Shown here: one piece after another, positions 1 through 10,337 of the stretch
Layout of the letters: each line of letters starts with the position of its first letter
How positions within the stretch are numbered: the stretch's first letter is position 1
NCBI RefSeq assembly: GCF_030653815.1
Contig: NZ_JAURYQ010000037.1
Coordinates: forward strand, 62,001-126,000
Length of the DNA stretch: 64,000 nucleotides
Origin: Rhodoferax sp.
GTDB taxonomy: Bacteria; Pseudomonadota; Gammaproteobacteria; Burkholderiales; Burkholderiaceae_C
Reading direction: 5' to 3'
Translations under genes and position numbers: made by a program
Notes under the pieces: generated by a model
Seen by the model: the letters and a program-made list of their open reading frames with translations, nothing else
What the model was told of the DNA's origin: nothing
Database searches by the model: none

Positions 1-440
1 AGCAAATGGTGGATTTGTGCGGTGTGGATTACCTGACCTACAAAAACGAAACCTGGCCTGGTCCAAGGTTTTGCGTGGTGTTGCACCTGCTGTCGGTGAG
101 TCTGAACCAGCGTGTGCGACTGAAGGCCTTTGTGCCTGATGACCTGGCGCCCGTCATGCCGTCAATCTGCGGGCTTTGGAGCGGCGCCAACTGGTTTGAG
201 CGTGAAGCCTTCGATTTGTTTGGCATTGTGTTCGAAGGTCATGATGACCTGCGCCGCATCCTGACCGATTACGGTTTTATTGGTCACCCCTTCCGCAAGG
301 ACTTCCCCATGCTGGGCAATGTGGAAATGCGCTACGACGCAGAGCAAAAACGTGTGGTCTACCAGCCGGTCACGATCGAGCCGCGCGAAATCACACCACG
401 CATCATCCGTGAAGAGAACTACGGAGGCCCTGCTAACTAG
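1..440 (+). CDS. nuoC: NADH-quinone oxidoreductase subunit C (5' truncated by window)
   Basis: Peripheral-arm subunit of respiratory complex I (30-kDa subunit family), which helps link the Fe-S chain to the quinone site. The window opens inside the gene: the frame is already open at base 3, ahead of the first ATG at base 6, and only about 145 residues of a roughly 200-residue protein are visible. The family signature is clear: [12 protein letters not shown], then [14 protein letters not shown] and GHPFRKDFP near the C-terminus. The gene ends 11 bp before nuoD, at the head of the visible nuo operon. Identity is certain; the true start lies upstream of the window. Confidence 0.96.
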   Translation, partial: QMVDLCGVDYLTYKNETWPGPRFCVVLHLLSVSLNQRVRLKAFVPDDLAPVMPSICGLWSGANWFEREAFDLFGIVFEGHDDLRRILTDYGFIGHPFRKDFPMLGNVEMRYDAEQKRVVYQPVTIEPREITPRIIREENYGGPAN

Positions 441-451
441 CAGTTTGACAC

Positions 452-1705
452 ATGGCTGATATCAAGAACTACACCCTGAACTTTGGTCCGCAGCACCCGG
501 CTGCGCACGGCGTCTTGCGCTTGGTGCTGGAGCTCGATGGCGAGGTCATCCAGCGCGCCGACCCGCACATCGGCCTGCTGCATCGTGCCACCGAAAAACT
601 TGCCGAGAGCAAGACCTACATCCAGGCCCTGCCTTACATGGACCGTCTCGACTACATGTCGATGATGTGCAATGAGCAGGCCTATTGCCTGGCCATTGAA
701 AAAATGCTGGAACTTGACGTGCCCTTGCGGGCCCAGTACATCCGCGTCATGTTTGCCGAAATCACGCGCCTGCTCAACCACTTGCTGTGGGTTGGGGCGC
801 ACGCCATCGACTGCGGCGCCATGACGGTCATGCTGTTTGCCTTCCGTGAACGTGAAGACCTGCTGGATATCTACGAGGCCGTCAGTGGCGCCCGCATGCA
901 CGCAGCCTATATCCGCCCGGGCGGTGTCTACCGTGATCTGCCTGACACCATGCCGCGCCATTCGCCCAACAAGATTCGCAGCGCCAAATCCACCGATGCG
1001 CTGAACCGCAACCGTGATGGCAGCCTGCTGGATTTCATTGACGACTTCACCCGGCGCTTTCCCACATACCTGGCCGAATACCACACACTGTTGACCGACA
1101 ACCGCATCTGGAAGCAGCGCACCGTTGGCATTGGTGTGGTCACGCCTGAGCGTGCCCTGAACCTCGGTTTTACCGGCCCCATGCTGCGCGGTTCAGGCAT
1201 TGCCTGGGACCTGCGTAAAAAGCAGCCCTACGAGGTTTATGACCAGCTTGACTTTGATATTCCGGTGGGCAAGACCGGCGACACCTACGACCGTTATCTG
1301 GTGCGCATGGAAGAGATGAAGCAGTCCAACCGCATCATCAAGCAGTGCGTCGACTGGCTGCGTGTCAACCCGGGTCCGGTCATCACCGACAACCACAAGA
1401 TTGCACCGCCTGACCGTGAGTCCATGAAATCCAACATGGAAGAACTGATTCACCACTTCAAGCTGTTCACTGAAGGTTTCTCGGTGCCCGAAGGCGAGGC
1501 TTATGCGGCCATTGAGCATCCGAAAGGCGAGTTTGGTATCTACCTCATCAGTGACGGTGCCAACAAACCTTACCGCCTCAAGATTCGCCCGCCGGCTTTT
1601 GTGCATCTCGCCGCTCTTGACGAGATGGGCAAGGGCCACATGATTGCCGATGCGGTGGCGATCATTGGAACGATGGACATTGTGTTTGGGGAAGTTGACC
1701 GATGA
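452..1705 (+). CDS. nuoD: NADH-quinone oxidoreductase subunit D
   Basis: The 49-kDa subunit of complex I, which forms much of the quinone-binding pocket at the junction with the membrane arm. The 417-residue length is normal for the unfused bacterial form. The N-terminus carries the hallmark [14 protein letters not shown], followed by DPHIGLLHR and [14 protein letters not shown]. The C-terminus ends with the conserved [12 protein letters not shown]. It starts 11 bp after nuoC without a strong Shine-Dalgarno sequence and overlaps nuoE by 4 bp (ATGA), which suggests translational coupling. NuoC and NuoD are separate here, unlike the fused NuoCD of Escherichia coli. Confidence 0.98.
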   Translation: MADIKNYTLNFGPQHPAAHGVLRLVLELDGEVIQRADPHIGLLHRATEKLAESKTYIQALPYMDRLDYMSMMCNEQAYCLAIEKMLELDVPLRAQYIRVMFAEITRLLNHLLWVGAHAIDCGAMTVMLFAFREREDLLDIYEAVSGARMHAAYIRPGGVYRDLPDTMPRHSPNKIRSAKSTDALNRNRDGSLLDFIDDFTRRFPTYLAEYHTLLTDNRIWKQRTVGIGVVTPERALNLGFTGPMLRGSGIAWDLRKKQPYEVYDQLDFDIPVGKTGDTYDRYLVRMEEMKQSNRIIKQCVDWLRVNPGPVITDNHKIAPPDRESMKSNMEELIHHFKLFTEGFSVPEGEAYAAIEHPKGEFGIYLISDGANKPYRLKIRPPAFVHLAALDEMGKGHMIADAVAIIGTMDIVFGEVDR

Positions 1706-2193
1706 TTTCTGAAGAATCCAAAGCGCGCTTCGCCAAAGAAGTTGCAAAGTACCCGGCTGATCAAAAGCAGTCGGCGGTGATGGCTTGTTTGACCATCGTC
1801 CAGCAGGAGTTGGGCTATGTCAGCGCCGAGAGCGAACAGCTGGTGGCGGACTACCTGGGCATGCCGGCCATTGCGGTGCACGAGGTCACCAGCTTTTACA
1901 ACATGTACAACCAGCAACCGGTGGGCAAGTACAAGCTCAACGTCTGCACCAATTTGCCGTGCCAGTTACGCGATGGCGGCAAAGCCATGGCCCACCTGAA
2001 AGAAAAATTGGGTGTCGACAACAACCAGACCACGGCTGACGGCCTGTTCACCTTGCAGCAGTGCGAGTGCCTGGGTGCCTGCGCCGACTCGCCTGTGATG
2101 CTGGTCAATGACACCACCATGTGCAGTTTCATGAGCAATGACAAGCTCGACCAATTGGTTGACGGTTTGCGTGCAGCCGAGGTGAAATCATGA
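1702..2193 (+). CDS. nuoE: NADH-quinone oxidoreductase subunit E (2Fe-2S)
   Basis: The 24-kDa subunit of the NADH-oxidising module. It carries the N1a 2Fe-2S cluster and sits against NuoF. It has 163 residues, the usual size. The four cluster ligands are visible in two pairs: [12 protein letters not shown] around residue 90, and [13 protein letters not shown] about 40 residues later. The gene overlaps nuoD and nuoF by 4 bp on either side, so nuoD, nuoE and nuoF are probably translationally coupled. Confidence 0.97.
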   Translation: MISEESKARFAKEVAKYPADQKQSAVMACLTIVQQELGYVSAESEQLVADYLGMPAIAVHEVTSFYNMYNQQPVGKYKLNVCTNLPCQLRDGGKAMAHLKEKLGVDNNQTTADGLFTLQQCECLGACADSPVMLVNDTTMCSFMSNDKLDQLVDGLRAAEVKS

Positions 2194-3542
2194 ACGTGCA
2201 ACACCTTCTGGCACAGTTCGAGGCCACCGGCAAGGAAACCGCATTTCACAATCGGCACATCAAGCCCCAAATTTACGCTGGTTTGAACGGTGACAACTGG
2301 CGTTTGAAAGACTACGAGGCGCGCGGTGGCTACCAGGCTTTGCGCAAGGTGCTGGGTCTGGACGGTGGTGCCGGCCTGACACAAGACCAGGTGATTGCCA
2401 CGGTCAAGGAATCGGCACTGCGCGGACGCGGTGGTGCGGGTTTCCCGACCGGCCTCAAATGGAGTTTCATGCCGCGCCAGTTCCCGGGCCAAAAATACCT
2501 GGTGTGCAACTCGGACGAGGGTGAGCCCGGCACTTGCAAGGATCGCGAGATCATGCAGTACAACCCGCATATCGTGATTGAAGGCATGATCATTGCGGCC
2601 TACGCCATGGGCATTTCTGTCGGCTACAACTACATCCACGGCGAGATTTTCCAGACCTACCAGCGCTTTGAGGAAGCCCTCGAAGAAGCGCGTGCGGCGG
2701 GCCTGTTGGGTAACAACATCCTGGGCAGCAGCTTCACTTTCCAGTTGCATGCGGCGCACGGGTTTGGCGCCTACATTTGCGGCGAAGAAACCGGTTTGCT
2801 GGAGTCGCTTGAAGGCAAAAAGGGTCAGCCCCGCTTCAAGCCGCCGTTTCCCGCCAGTTTTGGTCTGTACGGCAAGCCCACCACGATCAACAACACAGAA
2901 ACCTTTGCGGCGGTGCCCTGGATCATCCGCAACGGCGGCCAGGCCTATGTGGATTGCGGCAAGCCCAACAACGGTGGCACCAAGATCTACTCGGTCAGTG
3001 GCGATGTCGAATTGCCAGGCAACTATGAAGTGCCGATGGGCACGCCTTTTGCCGATCTCCTGGCGCTGGCTGGCGGTGTTCGCAAGGGCCGTCAGCTCAA
3101 GGCTGTCATTCCCGGTGGCTCATCGTCACCGGTGCTGCCTGGTGCGGTCATGATGGACTGCACCATGGACTATGACTCCATTGCCAAGGCCGGCTCCATG
3201 CTGGGTTCCGGTGCGGTGATCGTGCTGGACGACTCGCGCTGCATGGTCAAGAGTCTGCAACGCCTGAGCTACTTCTACATGCACGAGTCCTGCGGCCAAT
3301 GCACGCCTTGCCGTGAAGGCACGGGGTGGCTGTCGCGCGTGGTGGATCGCATCGAAATGGGCCACGGCAAGACCTCGGATCTTGAGTTGCTGAATTCGGT
3401 GGCTGAGAACATCCAGGGCCGCACCATTTGCGCGCTGGGTGACGCGGCTGCCATGCCGGTGCGTGCCATGCTCAAGCATTTCATGCCTGAATTTGAATAC
3501 CATGTGGCCCACAAGACCTGCATGGTTCCTGCTTACGTTTGA
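2190..3542 (+). CDS. nuoF: NADH-quinone oxidoreductase subunit F (FMN, NADH site)
   Basis: The 51-kDa subunit that binds NADH and FMN and carries the N3 4Fe-4S cluster. It has 450 residues. The glycine-rich nucleotide segment [13 protein letters not shown] is near residue 80. The FMN/NADH region [14 protein letters not shown] follows, then [17 protein letters not shown]. The N3 ligands are in [15 protein letters not shown] plus a later cysteine in GRTICALGD. The start overlaps nuoE by 4 bp and nuoG follows after 12 bp. All catalytic motifs look intact. Confidence 0.98.
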   Translation: MNVQHLLAQFEATGKETAFHNRHIKPQIYAGLNGDNWRLKDYEARGGYQALRKVLGLDGGAGLTQDQVIATVKESALRGRGGAGFPTGLKWSFMPRQFPGQKYLVCNSDEGEPGTCKDREIMQYNPHIVIEGMIIAAYAMGISVGYNYIHGEIFQTYQRFEEALEEARAAGLLGNNILGSSFTFQLHAAHGFGAYICGEETGLLESLEGKKGQPRFKPPFPASFGLYGKPTTINNTETFAAVPWIIRNGGQAYVDCGKPNNGGTKIYSVSGDVELPGNYEVPMGTPFADLLALAGGVRKGRQLKAVIPGGSSSPVLPGAVMMDCTMDYDSIAKAGSMLGSGAVIVLDDSRCMVKSLQRLSYFYMHESCGQCTPCREGTGWLSRVVDRIEMGHGKTSDLELLNSVAENIQGRTICALGDAAAMPVRAMLKHFMPEFEYHVAHKTCMVPAYV

Positions 3543-3554
3543 GCGAGTCCCACA

Positions 3555-5687
3555 ATGATTGAAATTGAACTCGACGGTCAGAAGGTCGGTATCGCAGAAG
3601 GCAGCACTGTCATGCACGCGGCCGAGAAAGCGGGTACCTTCATTCCGCATTTCTGCTACCACAAGAAACTCAGCATTTCGGCGAATTGCCGTATGTGCCT
3701 GGTGGACATCGAAAAGATGCCCAAGCCCATGCCTGCCTGTGCCACACCCGTGACGCAAGGCATGGTGGTGCACACCAAAACTGACAAGGCCATCAAGGCC
3801 CAGCAGTCGGTGATGGAATTCCTGTTGATCAACCACCCGCTGGATTGCCCCATCTGCGACCAGGGCGGTGAATGCCAGTTGCAGGACATTGCGGTCGGTT
3901 ATGGCGCCTCGGCTTCCCGTTACGAAGAAGAAAAACGCGTCGTTCCGGTCAAGGACGTCGGCCCGCTGATCTCCATGCAGGAAATGACGCGTTGCATTCA
4001 TTGCACCCGTTGCGTGCGCTTTGGCCAGGAGATCGCCGGCGTCATGGAACTGGGCATGTCGCAGCGCGGCGAGCACTCGCAGATCGAGACCTTCCTCGAT
4101 CACACCATCGACTCCGAATTGTCGGGCAACATGATCGACATTTGCCCGGTCGGCGCCCTGACCAGCAAGCCCTTCCGCTACAGCGCCCGCACCTGGGAAT
4201 TGTCGCGTCGCAAGTCGGTCAGCCCGCATGACTCGACCGGCGCCAACCTGATCGTTCAGGTCAAGAACAACCGCGTCATGCGCGTCGTGCCATTTGAGAA
4301 TGAGGCCGTCAATGAATGCTGGATTGCCGACCGGGATCGCTTCTCCTACGAAGCCCTGAACGGCGAGGACCGCTTGACCACGCCCATGATCAAACAAGGT
4401 GGTCAATGGAAGCCGGTCGATTGGCCAACCGCGCTGGAATACGTGGCCAACGGCCTGAAACAAATCAGTGCCGAGCACGGCGCTTCCAGTCTGGGCGCTC
4501 TGGTGAGCCCACACGCCACGCTCGAAGAGTTGCACCTGTCGGTCAAGCTCATGCAAGGTCTGGGCAGCAACAACATCGACCACCGCCTGCGCCAAGCCGA
4601 GTTCACTGTGGCAGAGGGTGTGCGCTATCTCGGTACCCCAATCGCGTCCTTGTCAGAACTACAAAGCGTTCTGGTGATTGGCTCGAACCTGCGCAAGGAT
4701 CATCCGTTGTTTGCCCAACGCATTCGCCAGTCGGCGCGTAAAGCCTGTGTGGTCAGCGCCATCACTTCGGGCCATGACGATTGGGCCTTGCCTGTGGCCA
4801 ACCTGGTGCAGTTGCCGGCAGGCCAGTGGGTGCAAGCCCTGGCTTCGGTTGCTGCCGCTGTGGCCGCTGAAAAGGGCATTGCGCCACCCGTCGCTGCTGC
4901 CGCGAATGATGTCTCCTTGGCTATTGCACAGGGCTTGCTGACCGGTGAGCGCAAGGCGATTTTGCTGGGCAACGGCGCGGCGCACCATGCGCAGGCCTCC
5001 AGTTTGCTGGCACTGTCGCAGTGGTTGTCTGAGCAGACCGGTGCCAGCTTTGGTTACCTGACCGAAGCGGCCAACACCGTCGGTGCCCAACTGGTGGGTG
5101 CCGAGCCCGGACTGGGCGGTTTGCATGCCGGCCAAATGCTTGGCGGCGCGCTCAAGGCGGTCCTATTGTTGAACACCGAGCCTGAGTTCGACTCGGCAGC
5201 CGGAGCCCAGGCGGCTGCGGCACTCGGCAAGGCCCAGATGGTGGTGTCCTTGAGCCCCTTCAAAGCCAACATGGCGTTTTGCGACGTGATGTTGCCGGTC
5301 TCACCGTTCACCGAAACCTCGGGGACCTTTGTCAATGCCGAAGGTCGCGCGCAAAGTTTCCATGCCGTCGTGCAGCCGCTGGGAGAAACCCGTCCGGCCT
5401 GGAAGGTGCTGCGTGTTTTGGCCAACATGCTTGAGGTGCCCGGCTTTGACTTCAGCTCGTCAGAAGAAGTTCTCCGTGGCATCGCCGGTCTGACGAAGGG
5501 GGATGCGCTTCAGGTGTCCGCCGATCGACTCAGCAACCGCACCACGGCTGGGATCAAACCAAACGGTGAAGCTGGTGCGCCAGTGGTCGCAGGTATTTAT
5601 CAACTGGATGGCATCGTGCGCCGCGCTCCTGCGCTGCAGCTCACGGCTGATGCACGAGCCGCTGGAACCCAGGAGGTGGCAGCATGA
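3555..5687 (+). CDS. nuoG: NADH-quinone oxidoreductase subunit G
   Basis: The 75-kDa subunit, which holds the longest stretch of the electron wire. At 710 residues it is the shorter form, against about 900 in E. coli. The N-terminal 2Fe-2S ferredoxin-like part shows [15 protein letters not shown], and the His-Cys cluster region shows [35 protein letters not shown] 4Fe-4S motif and [15 protein letters not shown] follow. The rest is the inactive molybdopterin-oxidoreductase-like domain. It overlaps nuoH by 4 bp. Confidence 0.97.
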   Translation: MIEIELDGQKVGIAEGSTVMHAAEKAGTFIPHFCYHKKLSISANCRMCLVDIEKMPKPMPACATPVTQGMVVHTKTDKAIKAQQSVMEFLLINHPLDCPICDQGGECQLQDIAVGYGASASRYEEEKRVVPVKDVGPLISMQEMTRCIHCTRCVRFGQEIAGVMELGMSQRGEHSQIETFLDHTIDSELSGNMIDICPVGALTSKPFRYSARTWELSRRKSVSPHDSTGANLIVQVKNNRVMRVVPFENEAVNECWIADRDRFSYEALNGEDRLTTPMIKQGGQWKPVDWPTALEYVANGLKQISAEHGASSLGALVSPHATLEELHLSVKLMQGLGSNNIDHRLRQAEFTVAEGVRYLGTPIASLSELQSVLVIGSNLRKDHPLFAQRIRQSARKACVVSAITSGHDDWALPVANLVQLPAGQWVQALASVAAAVAAEKGIAPPVAAAANDVSLAIAQGLLTGERKAILLGNGAAHHAQASSLLALSQWLSEQTGASFGYLTEAANTVGAQLVGAEPGLGGLHAGQMLGGALKAVLLLNTEPEFDSAAGAQAAAALGKAQMVVSLSPFKANMAFCDVMLPVSPFTETSGTFVNAEGRAQSFHAVVQPLGETRPAWKVLRVLANMLEVPGFDFSSSEEVLRGIAGLTKGDALQVSADRLSNRTTAGIKPNGEAGAPVVAGIYQLDGIVRRAPALQLTADARAAGTQEVAA

Positions 5688-6766
5688 GCGACTTCGTATT
5701 CAATTTCGGCCAGGGACTGCTCGCGGCACCCTGGTGGGCAGCGATCGCTTGGCCAACCATCTGGGCATTGATCAAAGTCACTGTGGTCCTGATGATTGTG
5801 ATGGGGGCCGTGACCTATGCCACCCTGTGGGAGCGCAAGTTGCTGGGCTGGGTGCAGATTCGCCTCGGTCCGAATCGCGTGGGTCCCTGGGGTCTGTTGC
5901 AGCCGATTGCAGATGCCTTGAAGCTGATGACCAAGGAGATCGTGCGGCCGGCCAAGTCTGACAAATTCCTGTTTTACCTCGGACCCGTCATGACCGTGGC
6001 ACCGGCTCTGACGGCCTGGGCGATCATTCCGTTCGGTCCCGAGGTTGCGGTCGCCAACCTGAATGCGGGCTTGCTGTTTTTCATGGCCATCGCGTCCATG
6101 GAAGTGTATGGCGTCATCATCTCGGGCTGGTCATCCAACTCCAAGTACGCGTTTCTGGGCGCACTGCGCGCTTCCGCGCAAATGGTGAGTTACGAGATCG
6201 CCATGGGTTTTTGTCTGTTGATCGTGCTGATGGTGTCGGCCAGCCTCAATATGACCGACATCGTGATGGGGCAGGGCAAGGGCTACTTCGCCGACATGGG
6301 TCTGACCTTCCTGTCCTGGAACTGGCTACCCTTGTTGCCGATCCTGGTCGTGTTCTTCATTTCCGGTCTGGCTGAAACCAACCGCACACCTTTCGACGTG
6401 ATCGAAGGCGAGTCCGAAATCGTTGCGGGTCACATGGTTGAATACTCGGGCATGTCTTGGGCCATGTTCCAGATGGCGGAGTACGCCAGCATCTGGATCC
6501 TCTCGATCATGTCCGTGACCCTGTTTTTTGGTGGCTGGATGGCGCCCATCGACAGCGCCTTGTTCAACTGGATCCCGGGCTGGATCTGGCTCGGCATCAA
6601 GACTTTTTTCATGATGACCCTGTTCATCTGGGTGCGGGTCACCTTCCCCCGTTTCCGCTATGACCAGATCATGCGTTTGGGCTGGAAAGTCTTCATCCCG
6701 GTGACCTTGGTGTGGCTGGTGGTGGTCGGGGTGTGGATGCAGACCCCGTGGAACATTTGGAAGTAA
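5684..6766 (+). CDS. nuoH: NADH-quinone oxidoreductase subunit H
   Basis: Membrane subunit at the hinge between the arms of complex I. It completes the quinone chamber. It has 360 residues and about eight hydrophobic helices. The signature [20 protein letters not shown], followed by ALKLMTKE, is on the first cytoplasmic loop. Conserved acidic loop segments [20 protein letters not shown] and VEYSGM follow. It begins inside the nuoG stop (ATGA) and is followed after 12 bp by nuoI. Confidence 0.98.
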   Translation: MSDFVFNFGQGLLAAPWWAAIAWPTIWALIKVTVVLMIVMGAVTYATLWERKLLGWVQIRLGPNRVGPWGLLQPIADALKLMTKEIVRPAKSDKFLFYLGPVMTVAPALTAWAIIPFGPEVAVANLNAGLLFFMAIASMEVYGVIISGWSSNSKYAFLGALRASAQMVSYEIAMGFCLLIVLMVSASLNMTDIVMGQGKGYFADMGLTFLSWNWLPLLPILVVFFISGLAETNRTPFDVIEGESEIVAGHMVEYSGMSWAMFQMAEYASIWILSIMSVTLFFGGWMAPIDSALFNWIPGWIWLGIKTFFMMTLFIWVRVTFPRFRYDQIMRLGWKVFIPVTLVWLVVVGVWMQTPWNIWK

Positions 6767-6778
6767 TTCGAGCTGTTT

Positions 6779-7312
6779 ATGACTACCCCAACTTTAAATA
6801 CTGTTGCCAAGCCGACTGCAGGCGCCTTCTCGCTGAAGGACTTTCTGTCGAGCTTCATGCTGGTCGAACTGCTCAAGGGCATGCGTCTCACTGGCAAATA
6901 TGCTTTTCGCAGCAAGATCACGCTGGAGTACCCCGAGGAAAAAACGCCCTTGTCGCCGCGTTTTCGTGGTCTGCACGCCTTGCGACGCTACGAGAACGGC
7001 GAAGAGCGCTGCATTGCCTGCAAGCTGTGTGAAGCTGTTTGCCCGGCGATGGCCATCACCATTGAATCCGAGGTGCGAGATGACGGCTCGCGCCGCACCA
7101 GCCGCTACGACATTGACCTGACCAAGTGCATTTTTTGCGGCTTCTGCGAAGAAAGTTGCCCGGTCGATTCGATCGTTGAAACCCACATTCTTGAATACCA
7201 CGGTGAAAAGCGGGGCGACCTCTATTTCACCAAGGAAATGCTGCTGGCTGTTGGCGATCGGTTCGAGACCGAAATCGCTGCCAACAAGGCGGCTGACGCC
7301 AAGTTCCGTTGA
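6779..7312 (+). CDS. nuoI: NADH-quinone oxidoreductase subunit I (two 4Fe-4S)
   Basis: Ferredoxin-like subunit that passes electrons through clusters N6a and N6b towards N2 and quinone. It has 177 residues. Both 8Fe ferredoxin motifs are complete: [16 protein letters not shown] near residue 80 and [16 protein letters not shown] about 40 residues later. The N-terminus is extended and moderately hydrophobic, as usual for NuoI. It is the last peripheral-arm gene before the run of membrane subunits nuoJ to nuoN. Confidence 0.98.
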   Translation: MTTPTLNTVAKPTAGAFSLKDFLSSFMLVELLKGMRLTGKYAFRSKITLEYPEEKTPLSPRFRGLHALRRYENGEERCIACKLCEAVCPAMAITIESEVRDDGSRRTSRYDIDLTKCIFCGFCEESCPVDSIVETHILEYHGEKRGDLYFTKEMLLAVGDRFETEIAANKAADAKFR

Positions 7313-7335
7313 CCATTTAGAAAGATAAATTAACT

Positions 7336-7995
7336 ATGGATGTCAAGACGGGTCTGTTTTACTTTTTTGCGACCGTGCTGTTGCTGGCGGCGTTTCGTGT
7401 GATCACGGCGCGCAATCCGGTTCACGCGGTGTTGTTCCTGGTGCTGGCGTTTTTTCAGGCGTCCATGATCTGGATGCTGCTTGAAGCCGAATTTTTAGCG
7501 ATCACGCTGGTGCTGGTGTATGTGGGTGCCGTGATGGTGCTGTTCCTGTTTGTGGTGATGATGCTCGACATCAACCTCGACGGGGTGCGTGAAGGCTTCT
7601 GGAAGCATTTTCCGCTGGCAGCTGTCGTTGGTGTATTCATCATTGTGGAAATGTCGGCTGTGTTGTTGGCAGGCTTCCCGAACAGCGATGCCCCGGCAGT
7701 CATGACCGGGCTGGGTCAGGCTGTGGCCGCGACGACCAACACCAAGGCCCTGGGCCTGTTGATGTACACCCATTACCTGTACCCACTCGAGGTGGCTGCC
7801 GCCATTTTGCTGGTGGGCATGATCGCCGCCATTGCGCTGACCTTGCGCCATCGCAAGGACATCAAGGCGATTGATCCCGCAGATCAGGTTCGTGTGAAAT
7901 GGGCCGATCGCCTGGTGGTGGTCAAGCTCGATGCCACTCAAGCCGCACCAGTGGCGCCGGCCGTCGAGACCACGTTGGAGGAGAAGAAAGCATGA
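7336..7995 (+). CDS. nuoJ: NADH-quinone oxidoreductase subunit J
   Basis: Small membrane subunit of complex I with five predicted hydrophobic helices in 219 residues. The helix containing [21 protein letters not shown] is the family hallmark and contributes to the proton-pathway axis. The C-terminal 50 residues are hydrophilic and rich in Ala, Lys and Glu, a tail often seen in betaproteobacterial NuoJ. It overlaps nuoK by 4 bp. Confidence 0.96.
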   Translation: MDVKTGLFYFFATVLLLAAFRVITARNPVHAVLFLVLAFFQASMIWMLLEAEFLAITLVLVYVGAVMVLFLFVVMMLDINLDGVREGFWKHFPLAAVVGVFIIVEMSAVLLAGFPNSDAPAVMTGLGQAVAATTNTKALGLLMYTHYLYPLEVAAAILLVGMIAAIALTLRHRKDIKAIDPADQVRVKWADRLVVVKLDATQAAPVAPAVETTLEEKKA

Positions 7996-8300
7996 CGCTC
8001 ACCTTAGGTCACTATTTATCGCTGGGGGCGATCCTGTTTGCGCTCTCCGTGATTGGCATTTTTCTCAATCGAAAAAATCTCATTGTGTTGTTGATGGCCA
8101 TCGAGTTGATGCTGTTGGCAGTGAATACCAACTTTGTCGCGTTTTCGCACTATCTGGGCGACCTGAACGGACAGATTTTTGTTTTCTTTATCCTGACCGT
8201 GGCTGCGGCCGAGGCGGCCATTGGCCTGGCCATCCTGGTGCTGTTGTTCCGTCTTAAATCCAATATCAATGTGGACGAACTCGATTCGCTGAAGGGTTAA
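7992..8300 (+). CDS. nuoK: NADH-quinone oxidoreductase subunit K
   Basis: Short membrane subunit with three helices, homologous to MrpC-type antiporter subunits. I place the start at the ATG that overlaps the nuoJ stop (ATGA), giving 102 residues, which matches the family length. The frame is open further upstream, to 7899, but that extension lies inside nuoJ and has no family similarity. Conserved intramembrane glutamates are visible in [13 protein letters not shown] and in [12 protein letters not shown]. Confidence 0.97.
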   Translation: MTLTLGHYLSLGAILFALSVIGIFLNRKNLIVLLMAIELMLLAVNTNFVAFSHYLGDLNGQIFVFFILTVAAAEAAIGLAILVLLFRLKSNINVDELDSLKG

Positions 8301-8305
8301 CAAAA

Positions 8306-10324
8306 ATGAGTCAAACCCTTTCTTCCTCGACCCTGCTGGTCGTTGCCCTGGCCCCGCTGGTGGGGGCCCTTGCCGCCGGTATCCTCGGCACCAAGTTTGG
8401 TGGCAACGTGATCGGGCGCCGCCTGTCGCATTCGGTGACCATTCTGGGTGTGTTGCTGTCCTTTGTGCTGTCCGCCATGACACTGCAAAGTGTGGTCGTT
8501 GATGGCGCCCGCTTCAATGAGACCATCTACACCTGGATGGTGGTGGGTGGCCTCAAGATGGAGATCGGTTTCCTGGTCGACGGCCTGACCGCCATGATGA
8601 TGTGCGTGGTGACCTTTGTTTCCTTGATGGTGCACATCTACACCGTGGGTTACATGGAGGAAGACGAGGGCTACAACCGCTTCTTTGCCTATATCTCCTT
8701 GTTCACTTTCTCGATGTTGATGCTGGTCATGAGCAACAACATGCTGCAGTTGTTCTTTGGCTGGGAAGCCGTGGGCTTGGTCTCTTACCTGTTGATCGGT
8801 TTCTGGTTCAACAAACCCACCGCCATTTTTGCCAACATGAAAGCATTCCTGGTGAATCGGGTCGGTGACTTTGGTTTTATTCTTGGGATCGGTTTGCTCG
8901 CGGCCTACACCGGGTCGCTCAACTACAGCGAGGTGTTCGCGCAGTCGGGTGAATTGGCCAAATTGAGCCTGCCCGGTACCGACTGGATGCTGATCACCGT
9001 CATCTGTGTCTGCCTGTTCATTGGCGCCATGGGCAAGTCGGCCCAGTTCCCGCTGCATGTCTGGTTGCCGGACTCGATGGAGGGCCCCACCCCTATTTCT
9101 GCCCTGATCCACGCTGCCACCATGGTGACCGCGGGCATCTTCATGGTAGCGCGCATGTCGCCGCTGTTTGAACTCAGTGACGCCGCGCTCAACTTTATCC
9201 TGATCATTGGCGGCATCACGGCCTTGTTCATGGGCTTCCTTGGCATCATCCAGAACGACATCAAACGCATCGTGGCGTACTCCACGTTGTCGCAGCTGGG
9301 TTACATGACGGTGGCGCTGGGGGCATCGGCCTATTCGGTGGCCGTGTTCCATCTGATGACCCACGCCTTTTTCAAGGCCTTGTTGTTCCTTGCTGCCGGC
9401 TCGGTCATCATGGGGGTGCACCACAACCAGGACATCCGCTGGATGGGTGGCCTGCGCAAGTACATGCCCATCACCTGGCTGACCTGTCTGCTCGGTTCAC
9501 TGGCCCTGATTGGTACCCCGTTCTTCTCGGGTTTTTACTCCAAGGACGAGATCATCATGGCGGTGCACGCCAGCCAGTTGCCCGCCGCCGGTTTTGCCTA
9601 CTTTGCGGTGCTGGCGGGTGTTTTCATCACGGCCTTCTACTCGTTCCGTCTCTACTTCCTGGTGTTTCATGGCAAGGAACGTTTCGATCAGAATCCTGAT
9701 GCGCACCACGGCCATCACGACCATGGACACCATGGCCATGACAGCAAGCCGCACGAGTCGCCCTGGGTGGTGACCGTGCCCTTGATCCTGCTGGCCATTC
9801 CTTCGGTCCTGATCGGTTTCTTCACCATCGGCCCGATGCTGTTCGGTGACTATTTCAAGGACGCGATTTTTGTCAATGCGGAAATCCACCAGGCCATGAA
9901 ATTGCTGGGCGAAGAGTTCCACGGCCCGGTCGCCCTGGCGCTGCACGGCTTCATGGCTGCACCTTTCTGGCTGGCTTTGGCCGGTGTGGTGAGTGCTTAC
10001 TACATGTACATGGTCAACCCGGCCCTGCCTGCAGCCATCAAACGCCGTGTCATGCCGATCTACATCCTGCTTGAAAACAAGTACTACATGGACTGGTTCA
10101 ACGAAAACGTGCTGGCCCCTGCCGCGCGCGGCTTGGGCGTGGCGCTGTGGAAGGTGGGTGACCAGGCTGTGATTGACGGTGCTGTGGTGAACGGTTCCTG
10201 GCGCATCGTGGGCTGGGTTTCTGGCGTGGTTCGAAAAATCCAGACCGGTTACCTGTACGACTATGCGCTGACCATGGTCCTGGGTATCTTTGTTCTGATG
10301 ACGTATTTCGTCTGGCTCAAATAG
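8306..10324 (+). CDS. nuoL: NADH-quinone oxidoreductase subunit L
   Basis: Distal antiporter-like proton-pumping subunit of complex I, with the long lateral helix. It has 672 residues. Core motifs include FFGWEAVGLVSYLLIGFW, MGKSAQFPLHVWLPDSMEGP and STLSQLGYM. Between two helices near residue 470 it carries a histidine-rich loop (encoded at 9700-9760) with about nine His among roughly 20 residues. The lateral helix region and the final membrane anchor are present, so the gene looks full length. nuoM follows after 13 bp. Confidence 0.97.
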   Translation: MSQTLSSSTLLVVALAPLVGALAAGILGTKFGGNVIGRRLSHSVTILGVLLSFVLSAMTLQSVVVDGARFNETIYTWMVVGGLKMEIGFLVDGLTAMMMCVVTFVSLMVHIYTVGYMEEDEGYNRFFAYISLFTFSMLMLVMSNNMLQLFFGWEAVGLVSYLLIGFWFNKPTAIFANMKAFLVNRVGDFGFILGIGLLAAYTGSLNYSEVFAQSGELAKLSLPGTDWMLITVICVCLFIGAMGKSAQFPLHVWLPDSMEGPTPISALIHAATMVTAGIFMVARMSPLFELSDAALNFILIIGGITALFMGFLGIIQNDIKRIVAYSTLSQLGYMTVALGASAYSVAVFHLMTHAFFKALLFLAAGSVIMGVHHNQDIRWMGGLRKYMPITWLTCLLGSLALIGTPFFSGFYSKDEIIMAVHASQLPAAGFAYFAVLAGVFITAFYSFRLYFLVFHGKERFDQNPDAHHGHHDHGHHGHDSKPHESPWVVTVPLILLAIPSVLIGFFTIGPMLFGDYFKDAIFVNAEIHQAMKLLGEEFHGPVALALHGFMAAPFWLALAGVVSAYYMYMVNPALPAAIKRRVMPIYILLENKYYMDWFNENVLAPAARGLGVALWKVGDQAVIDGAVVNGSWRIVGWVSGVVRKIQTGYLYDYALTMVLGIFVLMTYFVWLK

Positions 10325-10337
10325 GAGAAAACTAAAA

